A stretch of DNA of 64,000 bases, taken from positions 729-64,728 of the forward strand of contig NZ_LXUK01000022.1 of NCBI RefSeq assembly GCF_013072695.1. The letters run 5' to 3'. Position 1 is the first letter of the stretch; each line of letters opens with the position of its first letter. Below are positions 1 through 8,726 of this stretch, piece by piece. The DNA is from Acinetobacter sp. Ac_5812. GTDB taxonomy: Bacteria; Pseudomonadota; Gammaproteobacteria; Pseudomonadales; Moraxellaceae. Below the pieces are notes generated by a model. The model was not told the DNA's origin and did not search any database. It was given only the letters and a program-made list of their open reading frames with translations. The position numbers were made by a program, and so were the translations under genes.

Positions 1-1
1 A

Positions 2-1774
2 GGCAAAGGCACACTTGAAGGTCTAAGCAATAAAGATATCAGTAGTGCGGACTTTGCGACTCAAGGCCGTGCAGCGACAGAAGAGCAATTAAAACAAATC
101 CAGACAGGTTTAACCGATACTGGCTTTGGTTTAACTGCGGCGGATGGTAATTCCGTTCAGAAGAAACTGGGACAAACGGTGGATGTGGTTGGCGCCGACA
201 GCAACATCACCACGAAGGTAGATCAAGGTAAGCTTGCGATTGAACTCTCCAAAGACTTAGCCGTGAATAGCGTGAATGCAGCAGGCACATTGATCAATAG
301 CAATGGCCTCAGCTTTGTCGATGGCAGTGGTAATGCGGTCGCGAATAGCCCAAGTATTAGCAAAAACGGAATCAATGCAGGCAATCAAAAGATCACTAAT
401 GTGGCAAAGGGTGATGTGAATGCGACTTCGACTGATGCTGTAAATGGCAGCCAATTATTTGCAGTTGGAGATGGCGTGAAAAACATCATTGGTGGCACAA
501 CTACTTATGATCCAAATACAGGCACATTTATCAATAACAATATTGGGAACACTGGTGAGAGTACCATTCATGATGCGATTAAATCAGTCAACAATACTGT
601 GCAAACGGTGAGTAAAGGTTGGAATTTAACTACCAATGGGCAAAACTCAAGCCAAGTAAAACCGACAGATACCGTCGATTTTGCAAATAAAGATGGAAAT
701 ATCAAAGTTAATAATACAGGGAATAATGTCACAGTTGATTTGGCTAAAGATATTAAGGTGGATAGTGTCCAAGCTGGAAATACCACGCTCAATAACAACG
801 GTCTAAGTATTAAAGACGGGCCGAGTGTCACCCAAAGTGGAATTGATGCAGCTAATAAAAAAATCACCAACGTTGCAGAGGGCAGCATCGCTAAAAACAG
901 TAAAGATGCGATGAATGGTAGTCAATTGCATGACATGTTGGGAGATGGGGCTTTCGTTGGTGGCGATGGAAATACCATTACCAATATTGGTGGGACAGGT
1001 GCAACCAATATCAACGATGCCATTAGTTCAATTAACCAAAAAGCGGGACAGCATTCTACAGTGGTTGCAGGTCAAAATATGACGGTAACAGAAACTGTAA
1101 ATAGCTCCGGTGGTAAAGAGTTCAAAGTTGCAACGACTGATGATGTTACTTTTAAAACCGTTACTTCGCAGAAAGTGACGGCAGATAATGTAACCGTTGG
1201 TGATGTTCAGATTACTAAAGCAGGTATTAATGCGGGCAACAAAGTTATTAGCAATGTTGCAGATGGAGCCGTCAATAGCACGTCGAAAGAAGCGGTGAAT
1301 GGCTCACAATTGAATACATCGAACCAATATATTACCAAGTCACTTGGTGGCGGTGCAAAGTATGAAAATGGCAAATTTACTGAACCGACCTACAATGTAA
1401 ATAACGGTTCCTATAACAATGTAGGAGATGCGCTTGGTGCATTGAATCAAGCCAATATTAATATAGGCAATCAAATTAATAACTTGGGTGATCGAATCGA
1501 GCAAGTCTTCTATGAAACCAATGGGCGCATTGACAATTTAGAAGAAAAAATGTCTGCGGGTATTGCTGCAAATGCGGCACTGGAACAAGCCCCATATGTC
1601 GCTGGTAAAGTCACCTTAGCCGTTGGTGCTGGTTATTATAATAATCAGAATGCTGTAGGTGTGACTCTAAGAAAAACAGCAGATAATGGTCGTTGGTCAC
1701 TTACCAGTGGTGCTGCGCTTGGCAGTCAAGGTGGGGCATTGGTACGTGTCGGCGTGAGCACTGTGCTTGATTAA
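2..1774 (+). CDS. Trimeric autotransporter adhesin, C-terminal part (5' end outside window)
   Basis: The reading frame is open from base 2, so the gene begins upstream; the internal ATG at 179 is not a start. It encodes the stalk and membrane anchor of a YadA/Ata-type surface adhesin. Three neck motifs of the form ITNVA-(16 or so residues)-VNGSQL lie near 389-457, 860-928 and 1244-1312. They separate Asn/Gly/Thr-rich repeats. A short coiled coil (IDNLEEKMSAGIAANAAL) leads into the beta-barrel anchor at about 1490-1774. By family knowledge, the anchor trimer forms one 12-stranded pore and exports the passenger. The last residues are GVSTVLD; most anchors end in an aromatic residue, so this end is atypical. 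Confidence 0.93.
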   Translation, partial: GKGTLEGLSNKDISSADFATQGRAATEEQLKQIQTGLTDTGFGLTAADGNSVQKKLGQTVDVVGADSNITTKVDQGKLAIELSKDLAVNSVNAAGTLINSNGLSFVDGSGNAVANSPSISKNGINAGNQKITNVAKGDVNATSTDAVNGSQLFAVGDGVKNIIGGTTTYDPNTGTFINNNIGNTGESTIHDAIKSVNNTVQTVSKGWNLTTNGQNSSQVKPTDTVDFANKDGNIKVNNTGNNVTVDLAKDIKVDSVQAGNTTLNNNGLSIKDGPSVTQSGIDAANKKITNVAEGSIAKNSKDAMNGSQLHDMLGDGAFVGGDGNTITNIGGTGATNINDAISSINQKAGQHSTVVAGQNMTVTETVNSSGGKEFKVATTDDVTFKTVTSQKVTADNVTVGDVQITKAGINAGNKVISNVADGAVNSTSKEAVNGSQLNTSNQYITKSLGGGAKYENGKFTEPTYNVNNGSYNNVGDALGALNQANINIGNQINNLGDRIEQVFYETNGRIDNLEEKMSAGIAANAALEQAPYVAGKVTLAVGAGYYNNQNAVGVTLRKTADNGRWSLTSGAALGSQGGALVRVGVSTVLD

Positions 1775-1788
1775 AATAATGAAAAAAA

Positions 1789-1812
1789 GGGAGAGCCAGA
1801 CTCTCCCAACAT
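1789..1812 (+). terminator. Stem-loop after the adhesin gene
   Basis: Perfect 7-bp stem GGGAGAG/CTCTCCC with a 5-nt loop, preceded by seven A residues, 15 bp after the adhesin stop codon. There is no clear T-run after it, so it may only partly terminate and let some transcription enter the OmpA-like gene. Confidence 0.55.
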
Positions 1813-1838
1813 AAATTTATAAGAATTTGGAGCAAGAA

Positions 1839-2639
1839 ATGAGAAAAGATACATTATTGATGATCAGCGTGTTGGTGATCGGGTTTCCTTCAATCTACGC
1901 ACAAGCCGATGATATGAAACAGGTTCAGCAAGGTGAAGTCACTTTTCCCAATATTGATAAAAGCTATCTAAAGCAGGTGAAGCGCTATGAATATGACAGC
2001 GTTGCACGTTTAGATACCGGTTTAACCAAAGATCAAATCCGCCATCTATTGGGAAATCCACAATTTAGTGAAGGGATTTTTTCTGTTAAAACATGGAATT
2101 ATGTACTTGATATCCGTATTCCCAAAACACAAAAATATCAACGTTGTCAGCTAAGAGTTGATTTTGATAAACACTATATTGCGGAAAAACTTTCGTGGAA
2201 AGGAGAAGCATGTGAGGGTTTGATTGCGTGGGGGGAGAATAATCAATTACCTGAGAAACCTGTCGTTGCTCCTGTAGCTGCAACGAAGGCAGCCAGTATA
2301 TTCTTTGCTTTTGATCGCTTTGATGAAACCGCGATTGAGACGGGTACAACCTCGATTGCGGATATTGCTCAAAGAATAAAAGCAGAAAGTTCTAATACTC
2401 CGATTATTGTCGCAGGCTTTACCGATCCTTTGGGTAAGTTCGCCTACAACTATCGTTTGTCTTCGCAGCGGGCCAATACGGTTGCAAAGTTATTGGTTGC
2501 TCAAGGTATTGATGGAAATCGTATTCAAATACAGGCCAATAGCAAAACTGATGTATATCAGCAATGTACAGGTGATCAGCATAATCAACAATTGATCGGT
2601 TGTCTTGCACCCAATCGACGTGTCAATGTGAGTTGGTGA
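1839..2639 (+). CDS. OmpA-family envelope protein downstream of the adhesin
   Basis: A 266-residue exported protein. A TTG at 1827 also opens the frame, but the ATG at 1839 follows GGAG by six bases and is the better start. The N-terminus is a signal peptide (about residues 1-21). Residues about 35-115 look like a SmpA/BamE-type small domain ([17 protein letters not shown]). The C-terminal ~110 residues are an OmpA peptidoglycan-binding domain ([34 protein letters not shown]). In other Acinetobacter an OmpA-like gene sits beside the Ata adhesin, so a role in anchoring or assembling the adhesin is inferred. Confidence 0.85.
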   Translation: MRKDTLLMISVLVIGFPSIYAQADDMKQVQQGEVTFPNIDKSYLKQVKRYEYDSVARLDTGLTKDQIRHLLGNPQFSEGIFSVKTWNYVLDIRIPKTQKYQRCQLRVDFDKHYIAEKLSWKGEACEGLIAWGENNQLPEKPVVAPVAATKAASIFFAFDRFDETAIETGTTSIADIAQRIKAESSNTPIIVAGFTDPLGKFAYNYRLSSQRANTVAKLLVAQGIDGNRIQIQANSKTDVYQQCTGDQHNQQLIGCLAPNRRVNVSW

Positions 2640-2792
2640 TTATGCAGTACCAAAGTTAAATGGAAGCAACTGAGTTCCTGTTTACATACAGAGACACAAA
2701 ACATAATGATCGTTAAAAACTTTAATGTTCATTTAAGCAAGGGTGGTTAATTTAAAGATACGGACATAAGCCGTAGCAGCAATACACCTTTC

Positions 2793-2821
2793 GCCACATT
2801 TCCAGATGTGGCTTTTTTTTG
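2793..2821 (+). terminator. Rho-independent terminator
   Basis: Stem GCCACAT/ATGTGGC with a 6-nt loop followed by eight T residues. It closes the adhesin/OmpA transcript and lies just beyond the 3' end of the convergent pcaU gene. Confidence 0.85.
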
Positions 2822-2826
2822 TCTGA

Positions 2827-3651
2827 TTAAATGATTTGGCGTAAATCGCGAGCCGTTTCTTGTAGTAAAGGTAAAATATGGGCAATTAAATAATCCTTGG
2901 TGGTGCGCATGGTCGGAGACACGATATTTAAGGCAGCAACAACGGCTGCATTGGAATCATATATAGGTACAGCCACAGCATGCACTCCCAATTCATGTTC
3001 TTCACAGGAATAGCACCAGTCTTGTTCTTTGATTTCATGCAATAATTCTAAAAATAGATCAGTTTCGGTATGGGTATATTTGGTGAGACGTTTTAACGGG
3101 TATTTTTCTAACCATCGTTTTTGTTCTTCTGGTGTTAAATGTGCAAGCAGAATTTTGCCAGCAGAAGTCGCATGGGCAGGGAGCCGATTGCCTAAATGTA
3201 AGCCATAAGGATTGACCCGATCGGTTTGTTGATGAGCGGCACTACGGGCAATAGTAATCGCTTCATAACCATCTAAAACCATCACAGAGTAAATCAACGA
3301 GGTTTGATTGGTTAAAAGATTTAATAAGGGCTGACATATTTTCGGAAGTGTGGAACCATCCAAATAAGCCCCTGAGAATTTAAGGATTTTGGGCGATAAA
3401 TAATAATAATGTCCGTCAAAATCCAAATAGCCTAAGTATTCTAAAGTGAGTAAATGGCGTCGCGCAGCCGCGCGGGTCATTCCTGTTTTTTCAGCGGCGG
3501 TACTCATATTTAAGCGATGTCGTTCTGGTCCAAAGCATTCCAAAATTGCTAAGCCTTTAGCGATTCCTGCAATAAAGTCTTCATGCCGAATGGTCTTTTT
3601 ATTTTCGTTATGATGAATCAAACGCGGATTCTTTTCCTGATCATTTTCCAT
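2827..3651 (-). CDS. pcaU: IclR-family regulator PcaU of the pca-qui operon
   Basis: A 274-residue IclR-family protein. The N-terminal winged helix-turn-helix is at about residues 28-85 (GMTRAAARRHLLTLEYLGYL), followed by the IclR effector domain (SAGKILLAHL, GVHAVAVPIYD). It is divergent from pcaI, the arrangement in A. baylyi ADP1, where PcaU responds to protocatechuate. The start is supported by AAGGATG about 9 bp upstream. The closely related paralogue PobR would sit next to pobA, which is not in this window, so context favours PcaU. It probably activates pcaI transcription with protocatechuate and represses without it. Confidence 0.93.
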   Translation of the reverse strand: MENDQEKNPRLIHHNENKKTIRHEDFIAGIAKGLAILECFGPERHRLNMSTAAEKTGMTRAAARRHLLTLEYLGYLDFDGHYYYLSPKILKFSGAYLDGSTLPKICQPLLNLLTNQTSLIYSVMVLDGYEAITIARSAAHQQTDRVNPYGLHLGNRLPAHATSAGKILLAHLTPEEQKRWLEKYPLKRLTKYTHTETDLFLELLHEIKEQDWCYSCEEHELGVHAVAVPIYDSNAAVVAALNIVSPTMRTTKDYLIAHILPLLQETARDLRQII

Positions 3652-3724
3652 AATTTAGACATCCTTGCTAAAACGGTTTCTTTATAAAACATTCTACGGG
3701 AAAGATGACTATTTTACTTGGATA

Positions 3725-3762
3725 ATGTTCGATGATCGAACATAAAAATTAATCATCGAACA
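3725..3762. promoter_or_regulatory. PcaU operator: palindrome plus a third direct half-site
   Basis: ATGTTCGAT-G-ATCGAACAT (3725-3743) is a perfect palindrome. The half-site ATCGAACA recurs at 3755-3762, exactly 20 bp (two helical turns) after its copy at 3735. This is the three-repeat arrangement described for PcaU binding in ADP1. It lies between pcaU and pcaI and can serve both. Confidence 0.88.
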
Positions 3763-3899
3763 AAATGCACTTTTAAACCTAGAACTCAGCGCAGAATTTA
3801 TCAAGAATAAATAGAAGAAATCCGAACAAAGCACTCGACTTAATTTCATCGGTTTTCAGGATGAAAATACGAGTGATGCATCGTACAGGAAGTAGGTAG

Positions 3900-4583
3900 A
3901 TGATTGATAAAAGTACGCTCACATTGACTGAGGCACTGTCACAGATCAAGGATGGCGCAACCATCATGATTGGTGGCTTTGGCACCGCAGGACAACCCGC
4001 TGAACTGATTGATGGACTAATCGAACTTGGTATTAAAGACTTAGTCATCGTCAATAACAATGCAGGCAATGGCGATTATGGTTTGGCTAAACTGCTTAAA
4101 ACAGGGGCAGTACGTAAAATCATCTGTTCTTTCCCACGTCAGTCGGATTCATGGGTCTTCGATGAACTGTATCGTGCTGGCAAGATTGAACTGGAACTCG
4201 TGCCACAAGGCAATCTGGCATGCCGTATTCAAGCGGCAGGTATGGGCTTAGGTGCTGTCTTCACGCCAACTGGCTTCGGTACTTTATTGGCGGAAGGCAA
4301 AGAAACCCGTCATATCGATGGCAAAGACTATGTGCTTGAGTATCCAATTAGAGCCGACTTTGCCTTGATCAAAGCACACAAAGGCGATCGCTGGGGCAAT
4401 CTGGTCTACAACAAATCTGCGCGTAACTTTGGCCCAATCATGGCCATGGCGGCGGATGTCACCATTGCGCAAGTTTCCGAACTGGTTGAACTCGGTCAGG
4501 TTGATCCTGAACACATCATTACCCCTGGGATTTTTGTACAGCATGTGGTCGCTGTCGATGCAGCCAATGGCACAGGAGCATAA
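3900..4583 (+). CDS. pcaI: 3-oxoadipate CoA-transferase subunit A
   Basis: A 227-residue alpha subunit that, with PcaJ, moves CoA from succinyl-CoA to 3-oxoadipate, the fifth step of the beta-ketoadipate pathway. The glycine-rich CoA-transferase start (TIMIGGFGTAGQP) is at about residues 20-33. It is the first gene of the supra-operon. AGGA lies upstream of the ATG, and pcaJ begins two bases after the stop. A near-identical catI could exist in the cat cluster, but the divergent pcaU and the downstream genes fix this copy as pcaI. Confidence 0.95.
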   Translation: MIDKSTLTLTEALSQIKDGATIMIGGFGTAGQPAELIDGLIELGIKDLVIVNNNAGNGDYGLAKLLKTGAVRKIICSFPRQSDSWVFDELYRAGKIELELVPQGNLACRIQAAGMGLGAVFTPTGFGTLLAEGKETRHIDGKDYVLEYPIRADFALIKAHKGDRWGNLVYNKSARNFGPIMAMAADVTIAQVSELVELGQVDPEHIITPGIFVQHVVAVDAANGTGA

Positions 4584-4585
4584 AC

Positions 4586-5239
4586 ATGAGCTATCAAAAA
4601 CTAAGCCGTGACCAGATTGCTGAACGTGTGGCGCAAGATATTCCTGATGGTGCTTATGTCAATCTCGGTATTGGCTTACCTACCAAGATTTCCAATTATC
4701 TTCCTGCTGATAAAGATGTATTTCTGCATTCGGAAAATGGCTTACTGGCATTTGGTCCACCGCCTGCCAAAGGTGAAGAAGACCCTGAGTTAATCAATGC
4801 GGGTAAAGAATACGTCACCATGCTGACGGGCGGCAGTTTTTTCCATCATGGTGATTCCTTTGCCATGATGCGTGGTGGGCATTTGGATATTGCGGTATTA
4901 GGTGCTTTCCAAGTGGCAGCCAATGGTGATCTGGCCAACTGGCATACTGGTGCAGCAGATGCGATTCCTGCAGTCGGTGGTGCCATGGATTTAGCAGTGG
5001 GTGCCAAGAAAGTATTTATCACCACCGATCACAACACCAAGCAAGGTGAACCCAAGATTGTTGAAGCACTTTCATATCCAGCAACAGGACTGAAATGTGT
5101 TGATCGAATTTATACCGACCTGTGTGTGATTGATGTAACTGCTGACGGTTTAAAAGTGATTGAGAAAGTAGACGGTCTGAGCTTTGAGGAATTGCAAGCT
5201 TTGACGGGTGCTCAGTTGATTGATGCGACGCAAGGATAA
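4586..5239 (+). CDS. pcaJ: 3-oxoadipate CoA-transferase subunit B
   Basis: A 217-residue beta subunit of the PcaIJ transferase. The family active-site glutamate sits in HSENGLLAFG, about residues 50-59. The gene is translationally close to pcaI (2-bp gap). Its 3' end is followed by a palindromic repeat element that separates it from pcaF. Confidence 0.95.
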   Translation: MSYQKLSRDQIAERVAQDIPDGAYVNLGIGLPTKISNYLPADKDVFLHSENGLLAFGPPPAKGEEDPELINAGKEYVTMLTGGSFFHHGDSFAMMRGGHLDIAVLGAFQVAANGDLANWHTGAADAIPAVGGAMDLAVGAKKVFITTDHNTKQGEPKIVEALSYPATGLKCVDRIYTDLCVIDVTADGLKVIEKVDGLSFEELQALTGAQLIDATQG

Positions 5240-5240
5240 T

Positions 5241-5313
5241 AAATCTCCCCTAACCCCTCTTTAAAAAGAGGGGAACTCCTCCCTTTATTAAAGGGAGGTT
5301 GGGAGGGATTTTA
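5241..5313. repeat. Double-hairpin palindromic repeat between pcaJ and pcaF
   Basis: A 73-bp element with imperfect outer inverted ends (AAATCTCCCC ... GGGAGGGATTT) enclosing two perfect 9-bp hairpins: CCCCTCTTT/AAAGAGGGG (5254-5273) and CCTCCCTTT/AAAGGGAGG (5278-5298). It has the look of a REP or MITE-like intergenic repeat. In the mRNA it would form two stable hairpins inside the operon and could affect pcaIJ versus pcaF message stability. Confidence 0.75.
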
Positions 5314-5328
5314 GATAAAGGAAAACAC

Positions 5329-6537
5329 ATGAAAAACGCTTATATCATTGATGCTATCCGTACCCCATTTGGTCGTTATGCTGGCGGATTAGCCCCTGTA
5401 CGTGCCGATGACCTCGGAGCCATTCCAATTCAGGCTTTGATGCAACGTAATCCAAGTGTCGATTGGCAACAAGTCGATGATGTGATCTATGGCTGTGCCA
5501 ACCAAGCGGGTGAAGACAACCGTAATGTGGGACGTATGTCCGCATTATTGGCAGGTTTGCCTTATCAAGTGCCCGCCACCACAGTAAACCGTTTGTGTGG
5601 TTCATCACTGGATGCGATTGCCATGGCTGCACGTGCGATTAAAGCCAATGAAGCAGACCTGATTATTGCGGGTGGTGTGGAAAGCATGAGCCGTGCACCC
5701 TATGTGATGGGTAAATCCGACAGCTCCTTTGGCCGTAGTCAAAAGATTGAAGACACCACCATGGGCTGGCGTTTTATCAATCCAAAACTGAAAGAAATGT
5801 ATGGTGTCGACAGCATGCCGCAAACCGCGGAAAACGTGGCGGAACAGTTCAATATCAATCGTGCTGATCAAGATCAGTTTGCGCTCAACAGCCAACAACG
5901 TACTGCAACCGCACAAGCCAAAGGTTTCTTCAGCAATGAAATCGTGCCTGTGACGATTCCACAGCGTAAGGGTGATGCGATTGTGGTAGATGCAGATGAG
6001 CATCCACGTGCATCAACCACCTTAGAAGCACTAACTAAACTTAAGGGTGTGGTTAAAGCTGAAGGTACCGTCACGGCGGGTAATGCCTCTGGGATTAATG
6101 ATGGTGCAGCCGCTGTGTTGATTGCTTCGGACGAAGCGGTGGAAAAATACCAGCTCAAAGCACGTGCCAAAATCATTGCAGCGACTACCGTTGGTGTAGA
6201 ACCACGGATTATGGGTTTTGCACCTGCACCTACCATCAAGAAATTACTGAAACAGGCCAATTTGACTTTAGATCAGATGGATGTGATTGAACTAAACGAA
6301 GCCTTTGCGGCGCAAGCTTTAGCGGTGACCCGTGATTTAGGCTTGAGTGATGATGATGCACGAATTAATCCGAATGGTGGTGCGATTGCTTTGGGTCATC
6401 CTTTGGGTGCTTCAGGTGCGCGTTTGGTGACAACGGCCTTGAATCAACTTGAACAGATCAAAGGTCAGTACGCCCTGTGTTCGATGTGTATTGGTGTTGG
6501 TCAGGGCATTGCCTTGATTATTCAACGTGTTGAGTGA
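5329..6537 (+). CDS. pcaF: Beta-ketoadipyl-CoA thiolase
   Basis: A 402-residue thiolase that cleaves 3-oxoadipyl-CoA to succinyl-CoA and acetyl-CoA. The frame is open from 5299, but the ATG at 5329 follows AAAGGA and gives the normal N-terminus (MKNAYIIDAIRTPFGRYAGG). Catalytic residues are visible: Cys90 in NRLCGSS, His357 in GHPLGASG and Cys387 in CIGVGQG. The upstream 30 codons run through the palindromic repeat and are not coding. The 3' end overlaps the pcaB ribosome-binding site. Confidence 0.96.
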   Translation: MKNAYIIDAIRTPFGRYAGGLAPVRADDLGAIPIQALMQRNPSVDWQQVDDVIYGCANQAGEDNRNVGRMSALLAGLPYQVPATTVNRLCGSSLDAIAMAARAIKANEADLIIAGGVESMSRAPYVMGKSDSSFGRSQKIEDTTMGWRFINPKLKEMYGVDSMPQTAENVAEQFNINRADQDQFALNSQQRTATAQAKGFFSNEIVPVTIPQRKGDAIVVDADEHPRASTTLEALTKLKGVVKAEGTVTAGNASGINDGAAAVLIASDEAVEKYQLKARAKIIAATTVGVEPRIMGFAPAPTIKKLLKQANLTLDQMDVIELNEAFAAQALAVTRDLGLSDDDARINPNGGAIALGHPLGASGARLVTTALNQLEQIKGQYALCSMCIGVGQGIALIIQRVE

Positions 6538-6545
6538 GGTCTGTC

Positions 6546-7895
6546 ATGAGCCAGTTATACGCCAGCTTATTTTATCAGCCTGAAGTCACTGCCATTTTTA
6601 GTGATCAAGCTTTATTGAGTTATATGATTCAAGCCGAAGTGGCTTTAGCCAAAGCTCAGGCACAGGTCAATGTGATTCCTGCTTCAGCGGCAACGATGAT
6701 TGAACAGGTCGGCCAAAATGCTGTAGCAAAAATCGATTTGGATGCGTTGGCTACAGCAGCAGGATTGGCTGGTAATGTTGCGATTCCATTGGTCAAGCAA
6801 TTCACCGCTTTGGTGAAACAGCAAGATGAAGATGCTGCTCGCTATGTGCATTGGGGTGCGACCAGTCAAGACATCATTGATACGGCAACGATTTTGCAGA
6901 GTCGTGATGCCTTGATATTGATCGAACAGCAACTGCAACAGGCGTATCAAACGTCCTTAAAGCAAGCCCAGCAATACCGCCATCAGGTCATGATTGGACG
7001 GACTTGGTTACAGCAAGCTTTGCCGATTACTTTGGGACATAAATTTGCGCGATGGGCAGCAGCCTTGAAACGTGATCTTGATCGCTTACAGGCAATGAAA
7101 ACTCGTGTATTGACTGCACAGCTCGGTGGTGCAGCAGGCTCACTGGCATCTTTACAAGATCAAGGTTCAGCGGTGGTCGAAGCTTTTGCTGAGCAACTCA
7201 ATTTAACCGTACCAGAATGTACTTGGCATGGTGAACGCGACCGTATGGTTGAACTTGCCAGTATGCTTGCTTTGATCGTTGGAAATGTTGGCAAGATGGC
7301 AAAAGATTGGTCATTGCTGATGCAAACCGAAATCGCAGAAGTTTTTGAACCAGCAGCAAAAGGGCGTGGTGGTTCATCAACCATGCCACATAAGCGTAAT
7401 CCTGTTGCAGCAGCCTCAATTCTTGCCGCAGCCAATCGTGTGCCTGCCTTAATGGCAAGTGTCTATCAAAGCATGCTGCAAGAGCATGAACGTGCTTTGG
7501 GTGCATGGCATGCAGAATGGCTGGCAATCCCAGAAATTTTCCAGTTATGTGCGGGTGCTTTAGAACGTAGCTGCGATGTGCTTAAGCATCTGCAAGTCAA
7601 TGCAGAGGCGATGCAACGCAATCTTGAATGTACACAAGGTTTAATCATGGCCGAAGCGGTGATGATGGCACTTGCACCCAAGATTGGGCGTATGAATGCA
7701 CACCATTTGGTTGAGCAAGCATGTCAGCAAGCAGTTGCTCAACAGCAGCATTTAAAAATCGTGTTATCCAGCATGGATCAAGTAAATGTCCATTTTAGTG
7801 ATCAAGCATTAGATGCGCTGTTCAAGCCAGCAACTTATCTGGGAAATATTCAGGCGCAAATTGATGCCGTGCTACACGCAGCAAAAGGAGAGTAA
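6546..7895 (+). CDS. pcaB: 3-carboxy-cis,cis-muconate cycloisomerase
   Basis: A 449-residue member of the fumarase/aspartase superfamily, which lactonises 3-carboxymuconate to 4-carboxymuconolactone. The family signature GSSTMPHKRNP is at about residues 275-286. The ATG at 6546 is chosen because GAGG (6536-6539, overlapping the pcaF stop) is six bases upstream; a GTG at 6534 would add four residues. The order F-B-D matches ADP1. Confidence 0.95.
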   Translation: MSQLYASLFYQPEVTAIFSDQALLSYMIQAEVALAKAQAQVNVIPASAATMIEQVGQNAVAKIDLDALATAAGLAGNVAIPLVKQFTALVKQQDEDAARYVHWGATSQDIIDTATILQSRDALILIEQQLQQAYQTSLKQAQQYRHQVMIGRTWLQQALPITLGHKFARWAAALKRDLDRLQAMKTRVLTAQLGGAAGSLASLQDQGSAVVEAFAEQLNLTVPECTWHGERDRMVELASMLALIVGNVGKMAKDWSLLMQTEIAEVFEPAAKGRGGSSTMPHKRNPVAAASILAAANRVPALMASVYQSMLQEHERALGAWHAEWLAIPEIFQLCAGALERSCDVLKHLQVNAEAMQRNLECTQGLIMAEAVMMALAPKIGRMNAHHLVEQACQQAVAQQQHLKIVLSSMDQVNVHFSDQALDALFKPATYLGNIQAQIDAVLHAAKGE

Positions 7896-7899
7896 GCAC

Positions 7900-8685
7900 A
7901 TGATCACGCATATCAATAATCGCCAAGGACAACCGCTTGCAGTTCAAGTGCAAGGTCCGAAAGATGCGCCAGTCATTATGTTCTCCAACTCTTTGGGAAC
8001 TGACCACGAGATGTGGCAGGCACAAGTTGCAGCTTTGACTGATCATTATCAGGTCATCACCTATGACACACGTGGGCATGGTGCAAGCGCAGTCATTGCC
8101 AATAGTGCATTGCAAAATCTAGTTGAAGATGTGGTTGATATTCTGGATGCCTTAGCCATTGAAAAAGTTCATTTCTGTGGCATTTCAATGGGCGGGATTA
8201 CTGCATTGGCTTTAGCCATCCAACATCCTGAACGTTTTCACAGTATTAGCGTGGCAAATTCAGCTGCAAAAATTGGTACTGCCGAAGCGTGGAATAGCCG
8301 TGCAGAGAGTGTTGAACAAAAGGGCTTGGCCGAAATTGTAAAGACCACGCATACACGTTGGTTTAGTGAACATTTTGATTATGCGCATGATGTTTTAGCG
8401 CAAAAGACCATTCAAAGTCTTGCGCTGACACCTGCACAGGGTTATGCCAATGCATGTCGTGCTTTAGCGGATGCTGATGTTCGAGATCAACTGCATCAAA
8501 TTCAGATTCCAACGTTAATTATTGCAGGGCAATACGATCCTGTCACAACGGTTCAAGATGCAGAGTTTATGCATCAACTCATTGCAACCAGTCAGCTTGA
8601 AATCTTGGCAGCGTCGCATTTATCCAATATTGAACAACCGCAAGTGTTCAATCAGACATTGTCTAAGTTTATTCAAAACATATAA
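7900..8685 (+). CDS. pcaD: 3-oxoadipate enol-lactonase
   Basis: A 261-residue alpha/beta hydrolase that opens 3-oxoadipate enol-lactone to 3-oxoadipate. The nucleophile is Ser96 in GISMGG; the probable acid is Asp213 in GQYDPVT and the histidine is His240 in ASHLSN. The frame is open upstream into pcaB, but AAAGGAG at 7884-7890 fixes the ATG at 7900. It follows pcaB by four bases. Confidence 0.94.
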   Translation: MITHINNRQGQPLAVQVQGPKDAPVIMFSNSLGTDHEMWQAQVAALTDHYQVITYDTRGHGASAVIANSALQNLVEDVVDILDALAIEKVHFCGISMGGITALALAIQHPERFHSISVANSAAKIGTAEAWNSRAESVEQKGLAEIVKTTHTRWFSEHFDYAHDVLAQKTIQSLALTPAQGYANACRALADADVRDQLHQIQIPTLIIAGQYDPVTTVQDAEFMHQLIATSQLEILAASHLSNIEQPQVFNQTLSKFIQNI

Positions 8686-8726
8686 CCATAAGGGTTAGAA
8701 AGGAATTCGCCTACAAGGAGGCAACT

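Noticed and set aside
179..181. ATG at 179 as the start of the adhesin
   Set aside because: The frame is open and protein-like back to base 2, with no ribosome-binding site before 179; the gene starts outside the window.
3779..4069. Minus-strand open frame in the pcaU-pcaI region
   Set aside because: It is the reverse strand of the pcaI start; it lacks a ribosome-binding site and would conflict with a well-supported gene.
5299..5328. N-terminal extension of pcaF through the repeat
   Set aside because: The extra codons fall in the palindromic repeat and the normal thiolase start at 5329 has its own ribosome-binding site.
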